A program made the position numbers and the translations under genes. A stretch of DNA of 64,000 nt from Bufo bufo (taxonomy: Eukaryota > Chordata > Amphibia > Anura > Bufonidae): NCBI RefSeq assembly GCF_905171765.1, contig NC_053391.1:148743917-148807916 (forward strand), written 5' to 3'. Below the pieces are notes generated by a model that saw only the letters and a program-made list of their open reading frames with translations, did not search any database and was not told the DNA's origin. This document shows positions 23,643 to 35,712 of this stretch, piece after piece (position 1 is the first letter of the stretch; every line of letters starts with the position of its first letter).

Positions 23643-24525
23643 ACTGATGACCTATCATGTCGTTAAGTCATCAATATTAAACTCCAGGGAAACCCCTTTA
23701 AACGGAATCCGCTGGCAGTTTTATGGTGCCCAACTAATGGCAGCATAAAGTGTTGTCTGGGTCGCTTACTAGCATTGAATTTTTTTTGCTAACATGAGTA
23801 TTTTCTGGTGCACACTATGAATTGAACAGCTCCATGGATTTTAGAAAAAATGGCTGGGTCTATTCAAGTAAGAGATCCAGTGTTTGCTTCTGGGTGCCTC
23901 TTTTACCAGATTTTGCTGCCCCATAAAACTACTGAAATATTCCCTTTAACATATTCTAAAAATAAGCATTGTTAAGTTAATAAATCTTTAAACAAATTGG
24001 CAGTAATGAAGAATTAACAGTAAAATATCATACCCCTTGCCAAAACCATTTACTAGAAAATTCAATTAATATTACAGCACTGACCTTGTATTTAACTTTC
24101 ATTTCTAAAGATAGTGCTGTCCCCAGCATGTACATGCAAGTTCTTACTGCTGTTTACTACTAATTATATCTTTCCCGGAATTGTATTTAATCTAGTTTAA
24201 AATATTATTCTTGGAAGGAATCTGTTAGCGTATTATGAGTATGCTCTGCCCTCTGCTGGTGAAATGTGCTAAAGCCAGGAGTATGATAGAGCTGTGTATA
24301 ATTGACATACAAAGAATGTAGCTGGCCATATTCATGCTGCCACTTTGCTTCAATACAGATATATTTAGCATGGTCTAAAATAAAATACTAGAATACAAAC
24401 AATGGAATTTAAGTAACGATACCATGAAGAACATGAGGTGATATTTATATAATCCTAAATTATTTATACCATGTACAGTATAGTTTAAATGCATTATTAT
24501 TTATAATCTTTATTATACTTTTGTT

Positions 24526-24558
<33 letters not shown>

Positions 24559-25129
24559 GTTATATACGTTATACGAAATGTGATGTGACATCTTGACAGT
24601 ATTTAATTTTAATAATTACATTTTTAGAAAAAGAACATGAAAAAGAAAGAAATAAAAGGGCCCAGTTAAAGACATGTTATAGTATATGCTACAAAAATCA
24701 TTAATCTTAAAAGGGTTACAGTTTTACATTTATGCTTTAGACCATTAGGGAGTCTGGATTAAAAATATGCATCACAAAATGTACTCAGACAAGGGTAAAA
24801 TGTATTTTCAAGTGGTTGATGATGATGTCATCAAAAATATTTAAAGATTAGTGATGTCACTAAATAGAAAAGGATATGTTACTGTGCTTTTTTGTCGGCT
24901 AAAACAGTAGTGGCCAGATGTTAAAGAAAAGTAAATGGGAGATGAGCTGCATGATGAACCTTCTGCTTTTCGCTCTGTCCACTGTTTTATTTCTGGCACT
25001 GACGGCTGCCAAGAACAGCTGGTCAGTGGGGGTGCCAGGTGTCAGTCAGACCTCCACTGATTTAATATTGATGACCTAGCCTGAAGATAAGTCATTGATA
25101 TCTATAGGCTGCAAAACCCATTTAAAAAA
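23643..25129. other. Non-coding, unassigned
   Basis: Includes a (TA)n tract at about 24527-24552. Nothing else is supported. The part 24200-24380 lacks obvious repeat structure. Confidence 0.5.
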
Positions 25130-25480
25130 GAATATATAGTAAGGGATGCACTCTTTGTTCATGTAGTGAGGTGCTCGTGGAGAAGGTCAGTCACAAATAC
25201 ATAGATAAACCACTTCACACTCCAAGGTACAATGCTATTGAAGGTATAGGTTTTATTCCAAAGACACAAAGGAAAAAATAGATCAACGTCTGTGGAGGAT
25301 ATAGTATAAATACAGTTGGTGTGACTGTAGTCTGACATTTCAGTCCCAGAGACAGGCCTTGGTCAGAGTCACAAGACAAGCAAGTAGTTAAGTATCCAGT
25401 GAAGTGTCGAAGATAGAGTCACCCTGAGGAACAGCGAGGACGGAGCTGCAGGGTGAAGAAGGTTGTGTGGAGGAAGGTGG
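25130..25480 (-). mobile_element. Probable Penelope-like terminal relic with hammerhead-like motif
   Basis: Contains GGTTTTATTCCAAAGACAC near 25249, followed by a structured segment at 25331-25375. On the minus strand this reads CTGACCAAGG, then an inverted pair around CTGTCTCTGGGACT, then GAAATGTCAG. The order CUGANGA, helix, GAAA is that of a type I hammerhead ribozyme, here degenerate. Layout is like 7160-7770. The assignment to Penelope-like elements is inference. Confidence 0.4.
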
Positions 25481-27254
25481 AAGTTTTAGTTTCTGTGTAC
25501 CAAAATTCATGTAAACACATACTGCATTTGTGAACCTTTCCTGTTATTTTTCTACTTAAAAACAGAGATCGGTCAGATGTCTACATACTTAACTAGTTAC
25601 TTATAGGGTTAGCAGAGGAGATTATCCAATGTGTTGCTCATTTAAAATTGGTATTGGACTTGGAAAGTCCCTACAAAATAACCTTTTTAAACAGATGAGA
25701 CTTTTTTTTAACCTTTTACCTTGATGCTTAGGACATTTATAAATGTTATTCTTCAAACAGGCTGCAGGATATAAGGCTCTGTTCACATCACCTCTAGAAG
25801 TTATTTTTGGCAGATATGTGGTGAACGTCTTAGCACTGATAGAATTCAGCAGTATGGATCCATTAGTGTCAGACCATTAGGAAGAAGTGCGCCAGAATGA
25901 CTTTCTTTTATTGTTGCAGTCAACTGCATACAGTAGTAGCCTATAAGGTGATATATGCAAATATGTAACATATACTTGTGTACATCAGGAAAGTATACGC
26001 AATGCAACATTTTCATTTACATGTTACAGATATCTATTAAATTAATGACAGTTTACAAGATCATAACTTGCCCCCTAATGTTTCAGTCAAAGAAGAACAT
26101 ATGGATTTGTCTGTCCTGCTGATTCCATGGTTCATAGAATAGGAGAATGAATGCTATTATTACTATGTTAAATTTGCCATAAGTGAATCTTGAACCTGTG
26201 CTCACCATTACATCCTGATGACAGGCAGATTGGTGAAACTCAGATCATATCCACAGGATATGTTATGAATGTCTGAAATATATGGGTCCCACCTCTGGGG
26301 TCCGCACCTACCTCAAGAACAGGGTTATCTGATTCTTGTCTCGTGGTTTGCTGTGAATACAATGATCCCCCAAGATACAATGGCCTCAGGATACAATATT
26401 TTCAACATACAATAGTCTTTTCTGACCCTTCGTATGTTTTATTGTAGTGTTTGTGTACTTTATTTTCATCATATCCATTCAACAAGAAGAATATAGAATA
26501 TCACTTCCCCTCTGCCCTTTACCAGAAAATTTTCTATGTGTGTGATACAGAAGACAGCTAATCTTATTCTGCCTTGCATATCCAGTTATATCCAATGAGG
26601 CGGCTAATTCTGCTCATTTTACCACATACTTGATTAGGTTGAAAACCTCCTGAGGCAGGGACCTCTTGCATTCATTTCATTTATTTGTATTTTACATATT
26701 TCCTGCTAATTATGCTCAGCACTTTGTACCTTGTAACATCAGCAAATAAACATACACATACCTTGCAAATCACAAAAGAATAGTATCAGAACAGAATCTA
26801 TATATTTAATATTTACTCGGTGAAAAGTATAACTAGCTCTTGTAAAATATGCACGATGATATACTTGGTTTTGTGTCTTAACTCCAGGCGATCAACTGTT
26901 ACTGTCTAAGGGAAGCGTTGTTTGGCCACGCGCCGGTTCTGCCATGGTGGGAGCTTCTCTCATTTGAGTCTTCCATCAGAAGTATGCAGCACACAGAGAG
27001 GATTTCTTATTACATATCTCTGATGGAAGGCTTGACATATGCCACTGGATATGCATACAATGCACTCATAGCCCATAGCCTCCTGTGATAGAAAAACTAC
27101 TAGATACATCTCAAAATAGGTATACAGACGTATATAAGACTGATGGATGCCCTTTTTGCATCCGATGGGGGGTAAACAGAGTCTTATAGATATGTTCAAT
27201 GTAAAGGCTTTAACCTTTGATGCATAGACATCCAAATATTCACTTATGAGGCAT
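25481..27254. other. Non-coding, unassigned
   Basis: No long frame, tandem array or large inverted repeat. The last 45 bp or so (just before 27298) recur inverted at 28847-28889; see the inverted duplication. Confidence 0.5.
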
Positions 27255-28889
27255 ATGGGCAAGTATTTTTTTTATGAAACAACCCTTTAAAATAATATAC
27301 AGTATCTCCCCTCAAATTTTTTAAAATATTTTATTAGAAATTTTCATGGGACAACACTGAATATATGACACTTTGATACAATGTAAAGTAGTCAGTGTAC
27401 AGCTTGTATAACAGTGTAAATTTGGTGTGCCCTCAAAATAACTCAACACACTGCCATTAATGTCTAAAACGCAGGTAACAAAAGTGAGTACACCCCTACG
27501 TGAAAAAGGCCAAATTGTACCCAAAGTGTAAATATTTTGTGTGGCCACCATTATTTTCTGCAAAAAAAGGGGGTTAGTCAGCACCTCCCAGTGCGCAGGT
27601 GCACCCTGCCATGGCAAAGACCTAGAGGAAAAAAAGAGACAATGCAACAGCACTCACCAAATCAGACAAGGTACAACAATGCTTACAAAAATGATGGTGC
27701 TAATACTATGCTTATTTATAAAAGCGAGATGCTTGGACAATGCATTTTGTACAAAACCATCTAAGCCCGTCTGCCGAACGTCAAGGCGATCTCTGTTAGA
27801 CGGGTCCTAACACTAAATACTACCTGGTATGCGCCATAATGACCACCATAAAATTCAGGGAGTGTTGGACCCACATGCATGTTGGATCCATTTTTTGTGC
27901 CAAAATGGCCTCCATTACAAGGGATGCAGGTACCAACATGTATGCTGAGTCCACTCTATACCCTTCCTGGTGCTAGACAGCTTCCAATGAATGTAGTGAG
28001 AGCAGGCTACAGCTTTATACTGAAAATAATTAAAATCAGCCTATGGGGCAGACAGGCTAATCAGGAGTGCACGACTGGCTGGGGTGCCACATCTCCAGCA
28101 TTGTAAATCTGCAAAAAAAGGGGGTTAATCAGCACCTCCCAGTGCGCAGGTGCACGCTGCCATGGCAAAGACCTAGAGGAAAAAAAGAGACAATGCAGCA
28201 GCACTCTTCAAATCAGACAAAGTACAACAATGCTTACAAAAATTATGGTGCTAATACTACGCTTATTTATAAAAGCAAGATGCTTGGACAATGCATTTTG
28301 TACAAAACCATCTAAGCCCGTCTGCCGAACGTCAAGGCGATCTCTGTTAGACGGGTCCTAACACTAAATACTACCAGACGGGCTTAGATGGTTTTGTACA
28401 AAATGCATTATCCAAGCATCTCGCTTTTATAAATAAGCGTAGTATTAGCACCATAATTTTTGTAAGCATTGTTGTACTTTGTCTGATTTGCAGAGTGCTG
28501 CTGCATTGTCTCTTTTTTTCCTCTAGGTCTTTGCCATGGCAGCGTGCACCTGCGCACTGGGAGGTGCTGACTAACCCCCTTTTTTTGCAGAAAATAATGG
28601 TGGCCACACAAAATATTTACACTTTGGGTACAATTTGGCCTTTTTCACGTAGGGGTGTACTCACTTTTGTTACCTGCGTTTTAGACATTAATGGCAGTGT
28701 GTTGAGTTATTTTGAGGGCACACCAAATTTACACTGTTATACAAGCTGTACACTGACTACTTTACATTGTATCAAAGTGTCATATATTCAGTGTTGTCCC
28801 ATGAAAATTTCTAATAAAATATTTTAAAAAATTTGAGGGGAGATACTGTATATTATTTTAAAGGGTTGTTTCATAAAAAAAATACTTGC
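27255..28889. repeat. Large inverted duplication with a threefold repeat unit at its centre
   Basis: The left arm (about 27255-27785) comprises 43 bp of flanking DNA, the Tc1 left end, and a roughly 220-bp unit. It is the reverse complement of the right arm (about 28370-28889) with very few differences. The unit (from CTGCAAAAAAAGGGGG to CCTAACACTAAATACTACC) occurs three times: 27557-27828 (+), 28108-28376 (+) and 28370-28592 (-, shortened). The right arm ends at TACTTGCCCA and the Tc1 sequence resumes at once with TTATTTTCTAG. Because the arms include sequence outside the transposon, the duplication happened after insertion. Short frames repeated across it are copies of non-coding DNA. Confidence 0.85.
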
Positions 28890-30195
28890 CCATTATTTTC
28901 TAGAATTGCTTTAGCTCTCTTGGGCATTAAGGTCACTAGAGCTTCACAGGTTGTCAATGGAATCCTCTTCCACTCCTCCATGATGACATCACAGAGCTAG
29001 TGGATGTTAGAGACCTTGCGTCCCTCCTCCTTCCGTTTGAGAATTCTCCACAGATGCTCAATATGGTTTAGGTCTGGAGACATGCTTTGCCAGTCCAGCA
29101 CCTTTACCCTCAGTTTCATTAGCAAGGCAGTAGTCATCTTTGAGGTGTGTTTAGGGTCGTTATCATGCTGGAATACTGCCCTGCGTCCCAATTTCCGAAG
29201 GGAGGGGATCATGCGCTGCTTCAGTATGTCACAGTACATGTTGGTATTCATGGTTCCCTCAATGAACTGTAGCTCCCCACAGCCGGCAGCACTCATGCAG
29301 CCTCAAACCATGACACTTTCACCACCATGACTTGTCTTTGTACTTCACACCCGGTTGCCGCCACACATGCTTGACACCATCTCAACCAAATAAGTTTCTC
29401 TTGGTCTCATCGGACCACAGGACATGGTTCCAGTCATCCATGTCCTTAGTCTGCTTGTCTTCAGAAAAACATTTGCGGGCTTTCTTGTGCACCATCTTTA
29501 GAAAAGGCTTCCTTCTAGGACGACAGACATGCAGACCAATTTAATGCAGTGTGCATTGGTCTGAGCACTGACAGGCAATCTTTAACCTCTGCAGCAATGC
29601 TGCCAGCACTCATACAACTTCTGGATATGATTCTGAGCACATGCACTCATATTCTTTTGTCGGCTATGGCGAGGCCTGTTCTTGTTAAACTTCTGAATGG
29701 TCTTGGCCACCGTGCTGCAGCTCAGTTCAGAGGGTTGGCAATCTTCTTATAGCCTCGGCCATCTTTATGTAGAGCAACAATTGTTTTTTTCAGATCCTCA
29801 GAGAGTTCTTTGCCATGAGGTGCCATGTTGAACTTCCAGTGACCAGTATGAGAGACTGTCATAGCACCAAATTCAACACACCTGCTCCCTATTCACACCT
29901 GAGACCTTGTAACACTAATGAGTCATATGACATCGGAGAGGTAAAATGGCCAATAGTGCACAATTTGGCCATTTTCACTTAGGGGTGTACTAACTTTTGT
30001 TACCAGCGGTTTAGACATTAATTCCTGTGTGCTGAGTTATCTTAAGGGCACATCAAATTTACACTGTTATACATGCTTTTACACTGACTACTTTACATTG
30101 TATCAAAGTGTTATATCGTCAGTGTTGTCCCATGAAAAGATATAATAAAATATTTACAAAACTGTGAGGGGTGTACTCACTTTTGTGAGATACTG
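27300..30195 (-). mobile_element. Tc1-like DNA transposon, rearranged, with TA duplication
   Basis: The outer ends are CAGTATCTC (27300) and GAGATACTG (ending 30195), each flanked by TA (27298-27299 and 30196-30197). The terminal repeats are long, about 240 bp: the phrase GAGTACACCCCTA near 27486 is matched by AGGGGTGTACTAAC near 29981, and ACAACACTGA near 27351 by TCAGTGTTGTCCC near 30120. The transposase lies on the minus strand at 28940-29826. About 1.33 kb of foreign and inverted sequence (27557-28889) separates the left terminal repeat from the rest of the element, so the copy is dead. Confidence 0.85.
28940..29826 (-). pseudogene. Tc1-like (DDE) transposase, disrupted
   Basis: The start at 29826 reads MAPHGKELSEDLKKT, the helix-turn-helix N-terminus of Tc1 transposases, which bind the terminal repeats. 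A stop follows soon after (PLN then stop). The C-terminal half is best preserved (29296-28997): [26 protein letters not shown] with the second catalytic Asp, and [17 protein letters not shown], which carries the third acidic residue (Glu). Between these the frame is shifted. It is a different family from the element at 43556-45108 (different ends and sequence). Confidence 0.85.
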
Positions 30196-30203
30196 TACTT
30201 ATT

Positions 30204-30648
30204 ATAGAGAAATAATAAAAGCATGGCTGCACAACATTTCACATGTAAACAATAGAACTGAGAAATGGGGGTCATTCAAAAATAATGTGGTATTATACCT
30301 ACTAGAAATTAAAAAATAGAAGCTCTTTGCACACATTTTTGATCAAACGTGTGTCGGGCCCATCTACCAGGCGTCAAGGTGGCTTCCGCAGATGGGTTCC
30401 TAACACTAACAGAACTGCCTCTCTTGGACATACCTAAGCCTACAATATTCAGGGTGATGTAGGAACCAGCTACATTTGTACTCTGCTCAGAAGCCCGACA
30501 GACGTTTGATCAAAAATGTGCACAAGGAGCTTCTATTTTTTCATTTCTAGTAGGTATAATACCACATAAATTTTGAATGACCCCCATTTCTCAGTTTTAT
30601 TGTTTGCATGTGAAATGTTGTGCAGCCATGCTTTTATTAGTTCTCTAT
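30204..30648. repeat. Foldback repeat, about 150-bp arms, next to the Tc1 right end
   Basis: The left arm (about 30204-30357, from AGAGAAATAATAAAAGCATGG to TTTTTGATCAAACG) is the reverse complement of the right arm (about 30489-30648) with a handful of differences. The 130-bp centre contains GCCCATCT...AGATGGGTTCCTAACACTAA (30358-30406), which is homologous to the GCCCGTCT...AGACGGGTCCTAACACTAA segment of the 27.8-kb unit. It has no coding capacity. Confidence 0.8.
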
Positions 30649-30762
30649 ATGCTTGCTTGATGGATATGCACCTATGACGATGATTGTGTTAGTATAAATT
30701 TTCTTGTAGTACTTATAGAGAAAGAAGGAATTAATGGGTATGAGGCAGCCCCTCTATACATT

Positions 30763-31034
30763 ATGCCTCATTGACACGACTGTATTTTCGATCCAGTTCT
30801 GTGGATCTCATGGGGACCCATTCATTTTTATGTGGCCGCAAAAAATATGTACACAAAAGGGATGTCACCTGTGTATCGTCTGCATCCATGTGGCTTTGCC
30901 ACAAATTATAGTACATGTCCTGTTCTTGTCTGTTTTTGCAGACAAGAATAGTCATTTTTGCAATAGGGCCCATGAAAAGTGGGGGATGCACAGAGCTGGT
31001 GTATGCATTTTGTGGATTGCAAAACGGATACGTC
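30763..31034. mobile_element. Partial copy of the CCTCATGCACACGACCG MITE family
   Basis: Begins TGCCTCATTGACACGACTGT, a variant of the end of the element at 20999, and includes a GGACCCATTCATTTTTATG phrase equivalent to its interior. The opposite terminal repeat is missing. The next MITE begins directly after it. Confidence 0.5.
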
Positions 31035-31035
31035 T

Positions 31036-31279
31036 TAGGCAAAGTTCACATGACTTTTTCCCCTACATTTAGCTTATACATTGGGGGAAAAAATCAATAC
31101 AAAAGTGCAATATACTACACTTTTCCATCCGTCTGGCAAAAAACATTTACTTTTTTATTTACAAGGGAGCTCCATTGTGAGGGATGCTACTGTATAGATC
31201 CGTCTGAAGCATCCGTATAATGTATTATTTTTTTGTACACATTAAATTTAAGACAAAAACGTGATGTGAACCCAGCCTT
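31036..31279. mobile_element. Small MITE, about 244 bp
   Basis: The left end TTAGGCAAAGTTCACATGAC is matched by the right end GATGTGAACCCAGCCTTA (reverse complement TAAGGCTGGGTTCACATC). The interior pairs only weakly, for example TCCGTCTGG near 31128 and ATCCGTCTGAAGCATCCG near 31198. No target duplication could be fixed. Confidence 0.55.
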
Positions 31280-31680
31280 AGACTGCAGTACCCCTTGGAG
31301 ATTAATCAGTGGGGCCTGCTCCCTGCGCCGGCATCTTCACTGCGGTCCGACATTCACTGCGCCGAATATAGAAGCGCACGGCGCAGGTGCTGGAATTCGA
31401 GATGGAGAGAGGTTGGCTGTCAATCAAGAGGAGCGGGGCGGGCTGGAGGGACGCGGTGGGCGGCAGAAATAGTGAGTAGACAGAGCCTCTAGGTGCTGAA
31501 AAGACGCCCCCATAGCACCTAGAGGCTCATCTGCATATCAATAAAAGTATGTTTTTAAGCTTAACGGCAGCAAACAAAGGTGATACAAGAGCACTGTTAG
31601 GTAGTGCATACACTAGCAGATTGCTAGTGTCAGTCAGCGAAAAATCTCAAAATCTGGTGGTAGAAACCCTTTAAAAAAAT
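31280..31680. repeat. GC-rich structured repeat (probable)
   Basis: A CpG-rich block (31310-31470) is followed by a short hairpin, AGCCTCTAGGTGCT (31486-31499) against AGCACCTAGAGGCT (31515-31528). The flanking CTCATCTGCATAT and AGAAACCCTTT are typical of dispersed repeats. The frames here have no recognisable domain. Confidence 0.4.
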
Positions 31681-33559
31681 AAAATCTTTAAAAAAAACTG
31701 ATTTTTTATTTGCATCGCCATATTCTGATGCCCATAACTTTTTTTTTTATAGTTGTGGAGCTGTGTGAAGGCAAATTTTTTTGTAGTGTGACCTGTAGTT
31801 TTCAAGGATTACGACGTTCACTGCACAAAATAAATAAATATATATTTTAATAGTTTGGGCAATTTTGGATGTGGCAATGCTAATGATGTTTAATTTTTTT
31901 TTGTTTAGTTTTGTTATGGGTAAAGGGGGGTGACTTGAATTTTTCCCAGTGCTCCTGAGGAAAGCCACCTCAGATGTCGTGGTCACAATTAACCATGGCA
32001 TCTGAGGGGTTAAATATCTGCAATCAGAATTATTGCCAATCGCAGATATTAACCCCGAGTGTGTGCTGTGTGAAACATCAGAAACCTGGCCCCCTCTGCT
32101 CTGGTCTGGATATCTGCATATTGCAGATATCTTCAAAGGGTTAAAAAGGGAACAAAAAAAAATGTTTTTATGTCAATATATTTTGCATAAAATATTGGAT
32201 AATTTATAATGCCTATATGTCAGAAAAAGTGCATATTATGAAAACAGATTTTTATTAATGTGTAGTAGAGCATGTACCAGAGGAGCTGGCCTTCAAATTG
32301 AATATTCAATATCGATTAAACTATAATTAGTATTAACTATGATTACTGTAGAACCACCAGGATCTGCATTCAAGGGTTATGTTTTATCCATTTCTCTATA
32401 AATTGTACTTTGTTTTCTTTTTACATTTTTATCACAAATCACCATCAATAAAACACATTTTCCAAGTAGATTTTTTTCCTGCACACATCAGTGATGTTTC
32501 CAACTCACTTGCCACAATACTTTCCTCTTTTTCTTGGATCAATACACACTGTTCTATTGAAATTATGTTAACTTACTTTGTGAGGAAAATTGCAAATTAT
32601 TTCAAACAAGATAATAAGTTCCATACATATGACTCAGTGCCTGTCAAGAGGGAAAAATAATCGATGATCATATATGAGAGTGACAATTGCAGCACAATGT
32701 ATAGACAGGCTCCTTATAGCTACCCATGATTTCTTTTCTCTCATGCTGACAAATGAACTGTACATTTGTACCTATATATTATGCATATAGTTAAACTATA
32801 ATTGTGCAGATACATTATGGAAAACGCTGTATTTAGACTGAATTTAACTCTATGAAATGCAGATACATAATGTAAAAGGGAAAAACTTACTTAAATGATT
32901 GTGGCATAGTTAAATAACAAACATCCAGTGAATTTGTTTAATGTTTTGTGACAAATAAATATATTAGCTTAAATAAAGAATTTAAAATGGAAAAATCAAG
33001 AATGTAACATTACATTATTGTAAGATGTTTTGGCTAAGCTTTATAAATTTTTTATATTATCTTATATATTTATATTTTACGTTAATATAATAATAGATAA
33101 TTTTATGATATTTATTTTAATAGTACATTTACTAACTTAGATTGCGCAATGCATTACCATAAACCAACACTAGGAACTTTCCTGTCACTGAACCTTATTT
33201 AATTAGGAAAGACAACTAGTCAAGGGGTCAGTTAAAAAAGCCTTAGCTCTGAATTTAATATGATGCCAGAGATTGAGTAAGGGCAAAAAATAATTTTAGA
33301 AAATATGAGAAAAGGATAGCATTTAAATTTTTTCCAAAATCCACATTTTACAGACACCTTTCTTCTGTAGGTCCATTATCTATTTAGATTCTGTAAAATT
33401 TTTATGCAACTGCTATACAAAACCAATGTTTCAAAAATGTGTGTAAATTTTGCTTGGTTATTATGCTTTTGACATTATGTTTCATACAGCTAAATGTATT
33501 TGTAATAATCCTCCTGATAAAATAACCTTTAATAAGAAATATTATATATCAAACACAAA
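31681..33559. other. Non-coding, AT-rich, unassigned
   Basis: The part to about 31800 resembles 5880-6110 (CATCGCCATATTCTGA), so it is a dispersed repeat. The rest is AT-rich without supported features. Confidence 0.5.
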
Positions 33560-34325
33560 GATAAACTCTATTTCAATTTGGTATTAGATGAATAAAAATT
33601 AAAAGGTTATAAAGGGAATAAGACATTCTTCAGATATATAAATGAAAAAAAGAAATTAAAACAAGGAATAACTTAATTAAAAACAAAGGACGGAAGGTAT
33701 GTAGAAGAGAATAAAGGGCTAGCCGACTGCCTTAATGAATACTTCTGTTCAGTTTTTACAAAAGAAAAAGGAGAAGGACCTCCACTAGAAAGAATGACTA
33801 ATAAATCCTTTGATGCATGTATCTTTACAGAGGAAGATGTTCTAAGTTTGCTGTCTAAGGTGAAGACAAATAAGTCACAGGGGCCTGATGAGATACACCC
33901 AAAATTATTAAAAGAGCTTAGTGGTGAGCTGGCAAAACCGTGGATAAACTCTATTTCAATTTGGTATTAGATGAATAAAAATGTAAAGGTTATAAAGGGG
34001 ATAAGACATTCTTCAGATATATAAATGAAAAAAGGAAATTAAAACAAGGAATAACTAAATTAAAAACAAAGGACGGAAGGTATGTAGAAGAGAATAAAGG
34101 GCTAGCCGACTGCCTTAATGAATACTTCTGTTCAGTTTTTACAAAAGAAAAAGGAGAAGGACCTCCACTAGAAAGAATGACTAATAAATCCTTTGATTAA
34201 TGTATCTTTACAGAGGAAGATGTTCTAAGTTTGCTGTCTAAGGTGAAGACAAATAAGTCACAGGGGCCTGATGAGATACACCCAAAATCATTAAAAGAGC
34301 TTAGTGGTGAGCTGGCAAAACCGTT
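33560..34325 (+). repeat. 383-bp tandem duplication inside the LINE
   Basis: Copy 1 (33560-33942) and copy 2 (33943-34325) align at a constant offset of 383 bp with a few substitutions. Copy 1 ends inside the reverse transcriptase region (GGCAAAACCG) and joins directly to the start of copy 2 (TGGATAAACTC). Copy 2 continues into the rest of the element. At one codon the copies differ: GATGCATGT in copy 1, GATTAATGT in copy 2 (34194-34202), so copy 2 carries an in-frame stop that copy 1 lacks. Confidence 0.9.
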
Positions 34326-35712
34326 AACAGATTTATTTAACCAATCATTAGTAACAGGAGTCGTCCCGGAAGATTGGAAATTGGCAAATGTTGTGCCCAT
34401 TCACAAGAAAGGTAGTAGGGAGGAATCGAGCAACTATAGACCAGTGAGTCTGACATCAATAGTAGGCAAATTAATGGAAACCCTATTAAAGGATAGGATT
34501 GTGGAACATCTAAAATCCCATGGATTGCAAGATGAAAAACAACATGGGTTTACTTCAGGGAGATCATGTCAAAAGAATCTTATAGATTATTTTGACTGGG
34601 TGAATAAAATAATAGACGGTGGAGGTGCAGTAGACATCGCATATCTAGATTTTAGTAAGGCTTTTGACACTGTCCCACATAGAAGACTTATCAATAAACT
34701 GCAGTCATTGAGCATGGACTCCCATATTGTTGAGTGGATTAGGCAGTGGCTGAGTGACAGAAAACAGAGGGTTGTAGTCAATGGAGAACATTCAAAACAA
34801 GGTCATGTTACCAGTGGGGTTCCAAAGGGATCTGTACTGGGACCGATTTTGTTTAATATCTTCATAAGTGATATTGCAAAAGGCCTCGATGGTAAGGTTT
34901 GTCTTTTTGCTGATGACACAAAGATATGTAACAGGGTTGATGTTCCTGGACTGAAACGCCAAATGGAAAAGGATTTAGGAAAACTAGAAGAATGGTCAGA
35001 ACTCTGGCAACTGAAATTTAATGTGGATAAGTGCAAGATAATGCACCTGGGGCGTAAAAACCCAAGGGCAGAATATAGAATATTTGACACAGTCCTGACC
35101 TCAGTATCTGAGGAAAGGGATTTAGGAGTAATTATTTCAGAAGACTTAAAGGTGGGAAGACAATGTAATAGAGCAGCACGAAATGCCAGCAGAATGCTTG
35201 GATGTATAGGGAGAGGTATAAGCAGTAGAAAGAGTGAAGTGCTTATGCCGCTGTACAGAACACTGGTGAGACCTCACTTGGAGTATTGTGCGCAGTACTG
35301 GAGGCCATATCTCCAGAAGGATATAGATACTCTAGAGAGAGTTCAGAGAAGAGCTACTAAACTAGTACATGGATTGCAGGATAAAACTTACCAGGAAAGG
35401 TTAAAGGACCTTAACATGTATAGCTTGGAAGAAAGAAGAGACAGAGGGGATATGATAGAAACTTTTAAATACATAAAGGGAATCAACTCGGTAAAGGAGG
35501 AGAGCATATTTAAAAGAAGAAAAACTACCACAAGAGGACACAGTTTTAAATTAGAGGGGCAAAGGTTTAAAAGTAATATAAGGAAGTATTACTTTACTGA
35601 GAGAGTAGTGGATGCATGGAATAGCCTTCCTGCAGAAGTGGTAGCTGCAAATACAGTGAAGGGGTTTAAGCATGCATGGGATAGTCATAAGGCCATCCTT
35701 CATATAAGATAG
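34231..35712 (+). pseudogene. LINE reverse transcriptase and C-terminal region (493-codon open frame)
   Basis: This is the longest open part of the LINE protein. Residues 57-85 include PIHKKGSREESSNYRPVSL, the region leading into the polymerase core. Motif A is YLDFSKAFD (residues 138-146), the VPKGSVLGP motif is at 197-205, and the catalytic FADD is at 226-229. The C-terminal part (LEERRDRGDMIETFKYIKG and AWNSLPAEVV) is typical of the CR1/Rex1 group. The frame is open upstream through copy 2 of the duplication except for the TAA at 34197-34199, so the first Met here is only where the frame resumes and not the native start. The family copies its RNA into DNA at a nicked target. Confidence 0.88.

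Noticed and set aside
30734..31220. Two overlapping frames of about 100 codons
   Set aside because: They lie within partial MITE copies; sequence explained by the repeat and no domain seen.
34197..34400. Minus-strand frame across the LINE start
   Set aside because: Antisense of the LINE reverse transcriptase coding region.
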